Below are positions 1 through 5,889 of a stretch of DNA of 15,489 nt, in pieces; the stretch's first letter is position 1; each line of letters begins with the position of its first letter. Source of the DNA: JAITWN01 sp964388175 (lineage in GTDB: Bacteria; Pseudomonadota; Gammaproteobacteria; SZUA-140); contig CAYLYS010000060.1 in the NCBI GenBank assembly GCA_964388175.1, positions 1-15,489 on the forward strand, read 5' to 3'. The position numbers were made by a program, and so were the translations under genes. The notes below the pieces were generated by a model. That model saw nothing but the letters and a program-made list of their open reading frames with translations, searched no databases and was not told where the DNA came from.

Positions 1-2
1 TT

Positions 3-422
3 CTCAACAAGGCCGCGGTGGCGCGCTTCGCGCGCACGCTGGCGACCATGTTCGCCGCCGGCGTGCCGCTGGTCGAAGCCATGGGCACGGTGGCGGGCGC
101 CGCCGGCAACGCGGTCTACCGCGACGCCATCCTGCGCGTGCGCGACGACATCTCCACCGGAACGCCGCTCAACCAGGGCATGCAGTACACCAATCTGTTC
201 CCCAATATGGTGGTGCAGATGGTGGCGATCGGCGAGGAAGCCGGCTCGGTGGACACCATGCTGGGCAAGGTCGCCGACTTTTACGAACAGGAAGTGGACG
301 ACGCGGTGGACGGCCTGAGCAGCCTGCTCGAACCGATCATCATGGCCTTCCTCGGCGTGGTCATCGGCGGCCTGGTGATAGCGATGTACCTGCCGATCTT
401 CAAGATGGGTCAGGTGGTCTGA
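3..422 (+). CDS. pilC: PilC, type IV pilus inner-membrane platform protein (C-terminal part)
   Basis: This is the 3' end of a gene whose start lies before the window. The frame is open from base 3 (Leu-Asn-Lys-Ala-Ala) to the TGA at 420-422, so about 139 residues of a protein usually near 400 are present. What is visible is the second GspF/PilC cytoplasmic domain, with the typical phrases RFARTLATMFAAGVPLVEAM and IGEEAGSVDTML. A final hydrophobic membrane segment follows (LLEPIIMAFLGVVIGGLVIAMYLPIF). In this family the protein forms the inner-membrane platform that couples the PilB and PilT ATPases to the pilus fibre. The prepilin peptidase gene follows, which fits the classic pilB-pilC-pilD cluster. 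A GTG at 18 is internal, not a start. The family assignment is firm. Confidence 0.95.
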   Translation, partial: LNKAAVARFARTLATMFAAGVPLVEAMGTVAGAAGNAVYRDAILRVRDDISTGTPLNQGMQYTNLFPNMVVQMVAIGEEAGSVDTMLGKVADFYEQEVDDAVDGLSSLLEPIIMAFLGVVIGGLVIAMYLPIFKMGQVV

Positions 423-447
423 GGCACAGCGCCCGCATCGCCCGCTA

Positions 448-477
448 TTTCCCGATATTCCCCGATATCTCCCGATA
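448..477. repeat. Three tandem copies of a 10-bp unit in the pilC-pilD gap
   Basis: Three imperfect copies lie head to tail: TTTCCCGATA, TTCCCCGATA and TCTCCCGATA, followed by a partial TCT. They sit about 25 bases after the pilC stop. Period 10 is not a multiple of three, and no reading frame crosses the repeat convincingly. The function is unknown. It is one of several short tandem repeats in the window. Confidence 0.75.
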
Positions 478-490
478 TCTCTAGGGGGGA

Positions 491-524
491 GGGGCCGGCC
501 ACCGCAAGGCAGCCGGCCCTTTCA
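491..524 (+). terminator. Candidate rho-independent terminator after pilC
   Basis: GGGCCGGC (492-499) pairs perfectly with GCCGGCCC (512-519) around a 12-base loop. The stem is followed by TTTCAATATT, which has only a short T-run. The position, about 70 bases after the pilC stop and before pilD, suits a terminator. The weak T-tract makes the strength uncertain. Confidence 0.45.
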
Positions 525-597
525 ATATTACGAAGCCCGCGGCCGATGAGCTGGTGTATCTTGTCAGCTGCCCGCCGCGGCCCGGACTCTCAATGCC

Positions 598-1470
598 ATG
601 GAACTGATCGACCTGCTCGAAGCGAATCCCGCCGCCTTCATCGCCGTCACCGGCCTGTTCGGCCTGCTGATCGGCAGCTTTCTGAACGTGGTGATCCTGC
701 GCCTGCCGGCAATGATGGAGCGCGACTGGCGGCGCCAGTGCGCGGAATATGCCGGCACCGCGGCGGCTGCAGACGAGGGCGAACGCTTCGATCTGGTCAC
801 GCCGCGCTCACGCTGTCCGCAGTGCGGCCACCAGATCCGTGCCACCGAGAACATCCCGATCGTGAGCTGGCTGCTGCTGCGCGGACGTTGTTCATCCTGC
901 GGCACGCGGATCTCCGCACGCTATCCGGCGGTGGAAGCAGCGACCGCGGTGCTGTCGATGATCGTCGCCTGGCATTTCGGCCCGTCGTGGGAAGCGCTGG
1001 CGGCACTGCCCCTCACCTGGGCACTGGTCGCGCTCAGCGTCATCGATTTCGACCACCAGCTGCTGCCCGACAGCATCACTCTGCCCCTGCTGTGGCTGGG
1101 GCTGCTGCTCAACCTCGGCGGCCTCTACACCGACATCGCTTCGGCGGTAATCGGCGCCACCGCCGGCTATCTCAGTCTGTGGAGCGTGTACTGGGGCTTC
1201 AAGCTGCTCACCGGCAAGGAAGGCATGGGCTACGGCGACTTCAAGCTGCTGGCCATGCTCGGCGCCTGGATGGGCTGGCAGTTGCTGCTGCCGATCATTC
1301 TGATCTCGACCGTGATCGGCGCCACTGTGGGCATCGCGCTCATCGTCCTGCGCGGCCGTGACCGCAACATCCCCATTCCCTTCGGGCCTTATCTCGCCGC
1401 GGCGGGATGGGTGACCCTGCTGTGGGGTGGCGGCATCGTCGAGCGCTATCTGGATTTCGTCGGCTGGTAG
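598..1470 (+). CDS. pilD: PilD, type IV prepilin leader peptidase / N-methyltransferase
   Basis: This polytopic inner-membrane aspartic protease cleaves the leader of type IV pilins and of type II secretion pseudopilins, and methylates the new N-terminus. The protein has 290 residues, normal for the bifunctional form. A first membrane segment (about 13-34) ends in the family phrase GSFLNVVILRLP. A cytoplasmic loop carries two zinc-type Cys pairs (C73/C76 and C98/C101). The catalytic aspartates lie in VIDFDHQLLPD (from D150) and in GMGYGDFK (D214). Further hydrophobic helices follow to the C-terminus. The ATG at 598 is chosen because GSFLNVV then sits at the usual distance; no strong ribosome binding site is visible. 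The gene follows pilC in the same orientation. Confident. Confidence 0.96.
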   Translation: MELIDLLEANPAAFIAVTGLFGLLIGSFLNVVILRLPAMMERDWRRQCAEYAGTAAAADEGERFDLVTPRSRCPQCGHQIRATENIPIVSWLLLRGRCSSCGTRISARYPAVEAATAVLSMIVAWHFGPSWEALAALPLTWALVALSVIDFDHQLLPDSITLPLLWLGLLLNLGGLYTDIASAVIGATAGYLSLWSVYWGFKLLTGKEGMGYGDFKLLAMLGAWMGWQLLLPIILISTVIGATVGIALIVLRGRDRNIPIPFGPYLAAAGWVTLLWGGGIVERYLDFVGW

Positions 1471-1492
1471 CCGGCTCGATTCCGCTCCTGCG

Positions 1493-2233
1493 CTAGCCTT
1501 TGGTCAGCAGCGCACCGCCCTTGTCGAGATGCAGCGCGGTCTGCGCGTAGACGGGAAACTCGGCCTTCCAGCGCGCCAGCGCCAACTGCTCTTCCCCGCG
1601 CGCCGCGTCATCGAGAAAGATGCGCGCACCACGCTTCAGGAACCGATCGAGCCGCGGCAGAGCCGGGTAGCGCGCGAGCCTGCCCGTGGAGGCCGGCGGT
1701 CCGTCGATCACCAGCATGTCGAAACCATCGGCGGGCGGCGCGAACCGGCTCAGGTCATACCAGCGCTGTCCGGACTCCTCTGTTGCCACCAGCGGGGCGT
1801 CGTTGACGGTGGCCCAGTCCTGCAAGCCGTGCTCCGCGAGCCGGGCACGCGTCTCGCAGGCGAAGCGTTCATCGTGCTCCAGACTGTACACATGGCCGTT
1901 TCCGTTCAATTGGCAACAGCGCGCCAGGACCAGCGTCGAAACACCGGAACTACACTCCAGCACGGTTGCCGGCTTGCGCTTCAGGACGTCCTCGGCGAGG
2001 ACCAGGAGCAGGTCGGGGGATGCCGCCCAGCCGCGCAGCAGGGGCAGCGGCCGGATCGGGGAGATGAGGCGCATCAGACCGTCGTAGGCCTGAACTTGTT
2101 TGAAGAGGGCGAAGGTCTCGTCCGCCGCGGCGAGCGCCCGAAACGAGGCGAGGTGAATCCGGCGCAGCTTGTGAAACAGGATGGCCTGGGTGCCCAGAAC
2201 CACTACGAGCAGGATAGCGATCAGGAGATCCAT
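1493..2233 (-). CDS. Membrane-anchored class I SAM-dependent methyltransferase-like protein
   Basis: The product is 246 residues from ATG 2233, or 248 from GTG 2239. GAGGT lies upstream, 4 bases from the GTG and 10 from the ATG. The N-terminus is one hydrophobic helix (MDLLIAILLVVVLGTQAIL), so the domain is probably tethered to the inner membrane on the cytoplasmic side. After it comes a Rossmann-type fold with motif I VLECSSGVSTLVLA, an acidic strand end YSLEHD and a later VIDGPP motif. This pattern is typical of the Methyltransf_24 / O-methyltransferase-like group. The substrate is unknown. The gene sits antisense between pilD and coaE, which are usually adjacent, and converges on pilD with 22 bases between stops. 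Its promoter region is shared with coaE. Assignment to the fold is fairly sure; any specific reaction would be a guess. Confidence 0.8.
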   Translation of the reverse strand: MDLLIAILLVVVLGTQAILFHKLRRIHLASFRALAAADETFALFKQVQAYDGLMRLISPIRPLPLLRGWAASPDLLLVLAEDVLKRKPATVLECSSGVSTLVLARCCQLNGNGHVYSLEHDERFACETRARLAEHGLQDWATVNDAPLVATEESGQRWYDLSRFAPPADGFDMLVIDGPPASTGRLARYPALPRLDRFLKRGARIFLDDAARGEEQLALARWKAEFPVYAQTALHLDKGGALLTKG

Positions 2234-2265
2234 GGCCACATAAACCTCGCGGTTACTGCCGGGAT

Positions 2266-2301
2266 TGATCCGATTATAGACAGCGGACGCACGACCGTCG
2301 A
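2266..2301 (-). promoter_or_regulatory. Sigma-70-like promoter for the methyltransferase-like gene
   Basis: On the minus strand a perfect TATAAT (2278 to 2273) is preceded by TCGACG (2301 to 2296) with a 17-base spacer. Transcription would begin near 2266, about 30 bases before the start codon. The -10 is perfect and the -35 matches TTGACA at four of six positions. Prediction from sequence only. Confidence 0.5.
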
Positions 2302-2302
2302 T

Positions 2303-2327
2303 AAATATTCATAAGAACTGAATATTT
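2303..2327. promoter_or_regulatory. AT-rich inverted repeat between two divergent genes
   Basis: AAATATTC (2303-2310) and GAATATTT (2320-2327) form a perfect 8-base inverted repeat with a 9-base centre, in an otherwise GC-rich region. It lies directly upstream of the methyltransferase-gene promoter. It also overlaps a possible plus-strand promoter for coaE (TATGAT at 2330-2335 with a poor -35). It could be an operator for both genes. No matching regulator is encoded in the window. Confidence 0.45.
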
Positions 2328-2401
2328 CATATGATACAAGGCTGTACCTGCTGCATCAGAGCGGGTATCTTTGCCCGGAATCCCCACTTGATGCTCGCCC
2401 C

Positions 2402-3040
2402 ATGAACGGCACACCAGCCCGCCCCCTGCTCGTCGGCCTCACCGGTGGCATCGGTAGCGGCAAATCCACCGTCAGCGGATGTTTTTCCCGCCTGGGGGTG
2501 GATGTCATCGACGCCGACGACATCGCCCGCGCCCTGCTGGCGCCGGGTGCTCCGGGGCTGGCCCCCGTGCTGGCCGCCTTCGGCAGCGATCTGCTCGGCG
2601 CCGACGGCGCACTCGACCGCGCGCGGCTGCGCCGCATCGTTTTTGCCGACGCAGCGCAGCGCCGGCGTCTGGAGGCCATCCTGCATCCCCTGGTCTGGCA
2701 GTCGATCGCGGAAAGCGTGGCGGCTGCGGCCGGCCCCTATTGCATCGTATCGGTTCCCCTGCTGGTGGAAACCGGCTCGACCGGCCGCGTCGACCGCGTG
2801 CTGCTGATCGACTGCCCCGAGGAACTGCAGCGCCGCCGCATCGCCGCACGCCCCGGCTGGAGCGCGGCGGACGCCGAGGCGGCGATGGGCAGCCAGGCCA
2901 CACGCGCCGAGCGGCTCGGTGTCGCCGACGATGTCATTCTCAACGACCGCGGCCTGACGGAACTCGAACAGGCGGTCGCGCGTCTTCACCGGCAATACCT
3001 GCGCCTCGCCCGCGAACGGATGGGGTCAGACCCTCGTTGA
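2402..3040 (+). CDS. coaE: CoaE, dephospho-CoA kinase
   Basis: This cytoplasmic enzyme phosphorylates the ribose 3'-OH of dephospho-CoA with ATP, the last step of coenzyme A synthesis. The 212-residue product has the P-loop GGIGSGKS (residues 15-22), the substrate-site phrase DADDIAR (38-44), RLRRIVF and HPLV in the middle, and VDRVLLIDCPEE before the lid helices. All are as expected for the family. The ATG at 2402 places the P-loop at its usual distance; no clear ribosome binding site is visible. The last codons (Gly-Ser-Asp-Pro-Arg-stop) lie inside the left arm of a palindromic element, so the natural C-terminus was probably replaced by the insertion. The essential core is untouched, so activity is expected. 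The gene is normally followed by zapD, as here. Confidence 0.96.
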   Translation: MNGTPARPLLVGLTGGIGSGKSTVSGCFSRLGVDVIDADDIARALLAPGAPGLAPVLAAFGSDLLGADGALDRARLRRIVFADAAQRRRLEAILHPLVWQSIAESVAAAAGPYCIVSVPLLVETGSTGRVDRVLLIDCPEELQRRRIAARPGWSAADAEAAMGSQATRAERLGVADDVILNDRGLTELEQAVARLHRQYLRLARERMGSDPR

Positions 3041-3062
3041 TGCATCGGGAGGGTCTGACCCC
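3022..3062. repeat. Palindromic REP-like element with GGGTCAGAC/GTCTGACCC arms (copy 1)
   Basis: A perfect 14-base inverted repeat: GGGGTCAGACCCTC (3022-3035) and GAGGGTCTGACCCC (3049-3062), with a 13-base loop that contains the palindrome GATGCATC. The arms match those of a second copy at 6942-6989. From memory, arms of this kind occur as small non-autonomous elements in proteobacteria and are linked to REP-associated tyrosine transposases. No transposase gene is in the window, so mobilisation would be in trans. The left arm encodes the end of CoaE. Confidence 0.8.
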
Positions 3063-3093
3063 GTAAAGACCGCAAAGTAAAAGCGCAGCGCGG

Positions 3094-3122
3094 TTCGACG
3101 CCGACAGGAAATCTTGTATCAT
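3094..3122 (+). promoter_or_regulatory. Possible zapD promoter directly before the start codon
   Basis: TTCGAC (3094-3099), a 17-base spacer and TATCAT (3117-3122) resemble a weak sigma-70 promoter. Transcription would start at about 3129-3130, on or next to the zapD ATG at 3130. The only Shine-Dalgarno-like sequence, AGGAAA near 3105, is too far from the ATG to work in the usual way. Low confidence. Confidence 0.3.
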
Positions 3123-3129
3123 CGTCGCG

Positions 3130-3894
3130 ATGCAATACATCACCTACGAGCAGCCCCTCAATGAGCGCATACGGACATTCCTGCGCCTGGAATTCCTGTT
3201 CCGCCAGGCGGACCATACGCTCGCCGGCCATTCGGCCTGGGACAGCCGCGCCACCATCGCCAATCTGATCGAGATTCTCAACGTCTTCACCCGCGGCGAC
3301 CTCAAGACCGAGGTGATCAAGGAACTGGAGCGGCTGGCGGCGACGCTGGCGCGGCTGGAGACCAACCCCGACGTCGACCGCAGCAAGCTCAATGAGATCC
3401 TCGACCGCATCGATGTGCTGGTCGACCGTCTCTACCTGCTGCAGGGGCAGGTAGGGCAGGACGTGAAGGACAACGAATTCCTCACCGCCATCAAGCAGCG
3501 CACCACCATCCCCGGCGGCACCTGCGACTTCGATCTGCCCGCCTATCACTACTGGCTGCAGAAACCGGCCGCCGAGCGCGATGCGGAGCTGCGTCACTGG
3601 CTGTCATCCTTCGACAATTTCCGTTCCGCGATCGAGCTCATTCTGGGCATGGTGCGCGAGAGCGCCAGCGAAAGCCGCGAAACCACGATCGCCGGCTTCT
3701 TCCAGAAGTCGCTCGACACCAGCGTGCCCTATCAATTGATCCGGGTAACGCTGCCGGCCACCGTCAACTGCTTCGCCGAGATCAGCGGCGGCAAGCACCG
3801 CTTCACCGTGCGCATGATGGAAATGCGCGGCTACGAGCGCCCGGCGCAGGCGACGCGCGACATCGATTTCATTCTGGGATGCTGTGCGATCTGA
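3130..3894 (+). CDS. zapD: ZapD (YacF family), FtsZ-bundling cell division protein
   Basis: The 254-residue product begins MQYITYEQPLNERIRTFLRL, the conserved start of ZapD, and continues with FLFRQADHTL and LIEILNVFTRGDLKTEVIKE. An N-terminal helical domain is followed by a C-terminal beta-rich domain (phrases FDLPAYHYWL and FRSAIELILGMVRESA). Length matches the family, near 250. In E. coli this cytoplasmic protein binds the FtsZ C-terminal tail and cross-links protofilaments in the Z-ring. The gene follows coaE as in many gammaproteobacteria, but a palindromic element lies between them and the expected yacG does not follow. No good Shine-Dalgarno site precedes the ATG. The assignment is firm. 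Confidence 0.95.
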   Translation: MQYITYEQPLNERIRTFLRLEFLFRQADHTLAGHSAWDSRATIANLIEILNVFTRGDLKTEVIKELERLAATLARLETNPDVDRSKLNEILDRIDVLVDRLYLLQGQVGQDVKDNEFLTAIKQRTTIPGGTCDFDLPAYHYWLQKPAAERDAELRHWLSSFDNFRSAIELILGMVRESASESRETTIAGFFQKSLDTSVPYQLIRVTLPATVNCFAEISGGKHRFTVRMMEMRGYERPAQATRDIDFILGCCAI

Positions 3895-3936
3895 AACGAC
3901 CCGTTCGCACCCGCGTCTATGCCAGGGATCAAGCGT

Positions 3937-3953
3937 GAATCGAGGATCGATTC
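3937..3953. terminator. Hairpin between two convergent genes
   Basis: GAATCGA (3937-3943) and TCGATTC (3947-3953) form a perfect 7-base stem with a 3-base loop. It lies between the zapD stop (3894) and the stop of the small minus-strand gene (3976). The position suits a bidirectional terminator, but neither strand has a real T-tract. The rest of the gap shows nothing recognisable. Confidence 0.3.
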
Positions 3954-3975
3954 GAAAACGGATGCGGGAAGGACT

Positions 3976-4281
3976 TCAGGCGTAGCAGTCCACGCGATCG
4001 TGCGGGCGATCCCGCTCCGACTGCCCAAACGCGGCCTGGGCAAGGTAAGCGGCAAGCCCGTGCGCCGGTGCTGCCGAAAACCCCGCACCGGGAAGAGACG
4101 CCGCACCCGGACGGGCGCGGCCCAGCACTTCGCCTTCTACCACACGCTCGGCTACTACACGTTCAGCCACTACGCGCTCGGCCACCACACGCCCGGCAGG
4201 CGCGGCAGCATCCGCCGCCGGGCGTGCGCTGCCCGCGGCTGATGGCCGATGCAAGGACTGCTGTGTGGAAATGATCTTCAT
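3976..4281 (-). CDS. Small hypothetical protein with Arg-Val-Val-Ala-Glu repeats
   Basis: I do not recognise this 101-residue protein. It has no signal peptide or clear membrane helix. A low-complexity Ala/Pro/Gly stretch (about 15-30) leads into three perfect RVVAE units and one RVVEG (residues 31-50, DNA 4191 down to 4132). An Ala/Gly-rich part follows, then a more polar tail ending RPHDRVDCYA. Coding on this strand is supported by the repeat itself. The 15-base units differ at several positions, and every difference among the three full units is a synonymous third-base change. The same changes alter amino acids in the opposing frame. The ATG at 4281 has only a weak GGAACC-like site upstream. 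The gene starts 51 bases after the yfaZ-like gene in the same direction and may be co-transcribed with it. Function unknown. Confidence 0.55.
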   Translation of the reverse strand: MKIISTQQSLHRPSAAGSARPAADAAAPAGRVVAERVVAERVVAERVVEGEVLGRARPGAASLPGAGFSAAPAHGLAAYLAQAAFGQSERDRPHDRVDCYA

Positions 4282-4332
4282 GCCGGTTCCGTCGCCTGCG
4301 CCCAGCGCGGTGGGAAGAATTACGGTAACAGC

Positions 4333-4923
4333 TCAGAACCCGAAACGCACGCCGAGGTGGACACCATCGTCGATGGTGGTATCACCGACACGGCGCAGAT
4401 CCGCTCTGACATCGCGATAACCGAGATAGAGCAGCGCTTCGGGCACCACTTCGTAGCCGGCATACGCGCTCAGAAAGCTGAAATTGTCCGCCGGAGAAGA
4501 AGTTACCACGTTAGGCGCGTAATAGCCTTCGACGCCGACGACGAAGCGCCGATACGGCGGCAGGGAGTATTTGAGCTGGCCGCCGATGGCGAGCGAGAAG
4601 ATACTGTCGCTGTCATAGCGGATGCCGAACACCTTGAGTCCCAGCCCGGCCTCCAGTTCGGGAATGCCGGCCCCGGCTTCGGCGATCAGTTGCGCGCCGA
4701 ACATGGCGATGTAGTCCTTGTCGCGCTCGGTGGTATAGAGCAGCCCTACATCCATCTCGCGCTTGCCGAAATTACCCGCGCGGCCATCGTAAGCCAGATA
4801 GCGCAGCAGCGCGGCATCGTCATTGAGATTGATGTCGATGGCATCCGCCGCGGCAGGGGCGGCGAAACCGGTCAAGGCGCCGGCCAGAGCCAGCGCGGCG
4901 ATCCCGGCAGTATATTTTTTCAT
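4333..4923 (-). CDS. YfaZ-family outer membrane protein
   Basis: The product has 196 residues from ATG 4923; a GTG sits one codon earlier. A strong GGAGGT (4932-4937) lies 8 bases before the ATG. Residues 1-26 are a clear Sec signal peptide (Lys-Lys, hydrophobic core, cleavage after APAAA). The mature part starts DAIDINLNDDAALLRY, the hallmark of the YfaZ family. It then shows alternating beta-strands such as YAGYEVVPEALLYLGYRD and ends in Phe (HLGVRFGF), as expected for a beta-barrel recognised by the Bam complex. Family members are probable small outer-membrane barrels of unknown function. The gene lies between comF and the small repeat protein, all on the minus strand. The family call is good; the function is open. 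Confidence 0.85.
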   Translation of the reverse strand: MKKYTAGIAALALAGALTGFAAPAAADAIDINLNDDAALLRYLAYDGRAGNFGKREMDVGLLYTTERDKDYIAMFGAQLIAEAGAGIPELEAGLGLKVFGIRYDSDSIFSLAIGGQLKYSLPPYRRFVVGVEGYYAPNVVTSSPADNFSFLSAYAGYEVVPEALLYLGYRDVRADLRRVGDTTIDDGVHLGVRFGF

Positions 4924-5022
4924 CACGGCATACCTCCCAGAGGATACGGAATGCCGGGGAATTTACCACAAAGGCGCGGCCTCGGCCTGCGGGTTCCGCA
5001 ATCGGCAGATATATATGCTGTC

Positions 5023-5781
5023 TCAGGCGCGCGACAAGGCGGCGCGGGCGCAGACCCACAGCACGATGCGAGAGACGCCCGCCCGTCTCAACTCGGCCAT
5101 CAACGCCAGCGCCGTGCTGCCGGTGGTCAGCACATCGTCGACGATGGCCACCGAGGCCGGCAGCGGCCGCCGCACCGAGAAGGCGCCCTCGACATTGCCG
5201 CGCCGTTCTGCCGCGGCGAGCGTGGATTGCTCCGCCGTCGCGCGGTGACGGACACAGGCCGCGGTATCGATCGGCAGTGCCAGCCGCCGCGCGATGGGAC
5301 GCGCCAGCTCGAATGCCTGGTTGAATCCGCGCGCCGCCAGTCGGCGGCGATGCAGCGGCATCGGCACGATCAGTTCGGGTGGACGGGAAACCGAGCGCGC
5401 GATCCGCTCCGTCATCAGTTGACCGAGCAGGCGCGCGCAAGCGAGATCGCCGCCGAACTTCATGCGCTGGATCAGATGATCGAGCGGCGCCGCGTAATCG
5501 AAGGGACAGATCAACTCCTCCTGCGGCGGCGGGGTATGCAGACAGGCGCCGCAGACGTGCGATACGGCGAGCGCAGTGCCGCAGCGCGGACACGACGATC
5601 CGCGCCAGGGCAGATCCGCACGGCAGCCGCGACACAAACCATGGGCGCCAGCACCGGTACCCGTGCCGATACCGGCGCGACTCCCAATGCCAGCGCCGCA
5701 CAGCAGACAAGGCGCGGCGTAAAGCCAGCGCTTGAGCGCGGCTGCATAATATCTACCCAATCGTTTACTTTTTCGTGCCAC
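5023..5781 (-). CDS. comF: ComF-family phosphoribosyltransferase-like protein
   Basis: Homologues are needed for DNA uptake in naturally competent bacteria, and GntX in E. coli is a relative. The 252-residue product has an N-terminal double zinc ribbon (C25/C28, C50/C53, then C64/C67, C77/C80). It also has the ComF phrases CPFDYAAPLDHLIQRMKFGG, VPMPLHRRRLAARGFNQA and the PRPP-binding motif VAIVDDVLTTGST (211-223). A Gly/Ala/Ile/Thr run (about residues 29-48) separates the first Cys pairs more than usual. The start is uncertain: GTG 5781 is used here, and TTG 5760 is an equal alternative; neither has a clear ribosome binding site. The frame stays open further upstream, but that part is antisense to bioB and has no homology. 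Divergence from bioB is a common gammaproteobacterial arrangement. Confidence 0.9.
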   Translation of the reverse strand: MARKSKRLGRYYAAALKRWLYAAPCLLCGAGIGSRAGIGTGTGAGAHGLCRGCRADLPWRGSSCPRCGTALAVSHVCGACLHTPPPQEELICPFDYAAPLDHLIQRMKFGGDLACARLLGQLMTERIARSVSRPPELIVPMPLHRRRLAARGFNQAFELARPIARRLALPIDTAACVRHRATAEQSTLAAAERRGNVEGAFSVRRPLPASVAIVDDVLTTGSTALALMAELRRAGVSRIVLWVCARAALSRA

Positions 5782-5786
5782 TTCAG

Positions 5787-5815
5787 TTGACAGCCATGCC
5801 CAGTATTCGCATAGT
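5787..5815 (+). promoter_or_regulatory. Sigma-70-like promoter for the biotin operon
   Basis: A perfect TTGACA (5787-5792) is followed after 17 bases by CATAGT (5810-5815, four of six matches). Transcription would start near 5822 and give a leader of about 68 bases before bioB. The -35 lies just outside the assumed comF start, so the two promoters probably overlap. I found no convincing BirA operator. Confidence 0.55.
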
Positions 5816-5834
5816 CGCGGTACTCGCAAGTTAA

Positions 5835-5852
5835 CGGCGCCGGGTGGCGCCG
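5835..5852 (+). promoter_or_regulatory. GC-rich hairpin in the bioB leader
   Basis: CGGCGCC (5835-5841) and GGCGCCG (5846-5852) form a 7-base stem with a GGGT loop in the predicted bioB leader. No T-tract follows, so it is not a simple terminator. It lies about 24 bases before the strong ribosome binding site AAAAGGA (5876-5882). A regulatory role is only a possibility. Confidence 0.35.
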
Positions 5853-5889
5853 GACATCGGCATCGCTCCGAACGGAAAAGGACAAAGAG

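Noticed and set aside
546..1361. Long Arg-rich plus-strand frame over pilD
   Set aside because: It overlaps pilD in another frame, is rich in Arg/His/Pro as GC-rich shadow frames are, and has no domain motif.
1427..2314. Long plus-strand frame opposite the methyltransferase-like gene
   Set aside because: Composition is typical of an antisense shadow (Arg/Gln-rich, no motif). The minus strand has a membrane helix and methyltransferase motifs.
3919..4242. Plus-strand frame of 107 codons after zapD
   Set aside because: The repeat units at 4132-4191 conserve amino acids only on the minus strand. The plus frame changes residues in each unit and has no motif.
4249..5790. Plus-strand frame of over 500 codons opposite the YfaZ-like gene and comF
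   Set aside because: It spans two well-supported minus-strand genes and their gap, and has shadow-type composition.
5758..5840. BirA operator between comF and bioB
   Set aside because: TCGTTTAC and GTTAAC are present, but they do not form the expected dyad with 14-16 base spacing.
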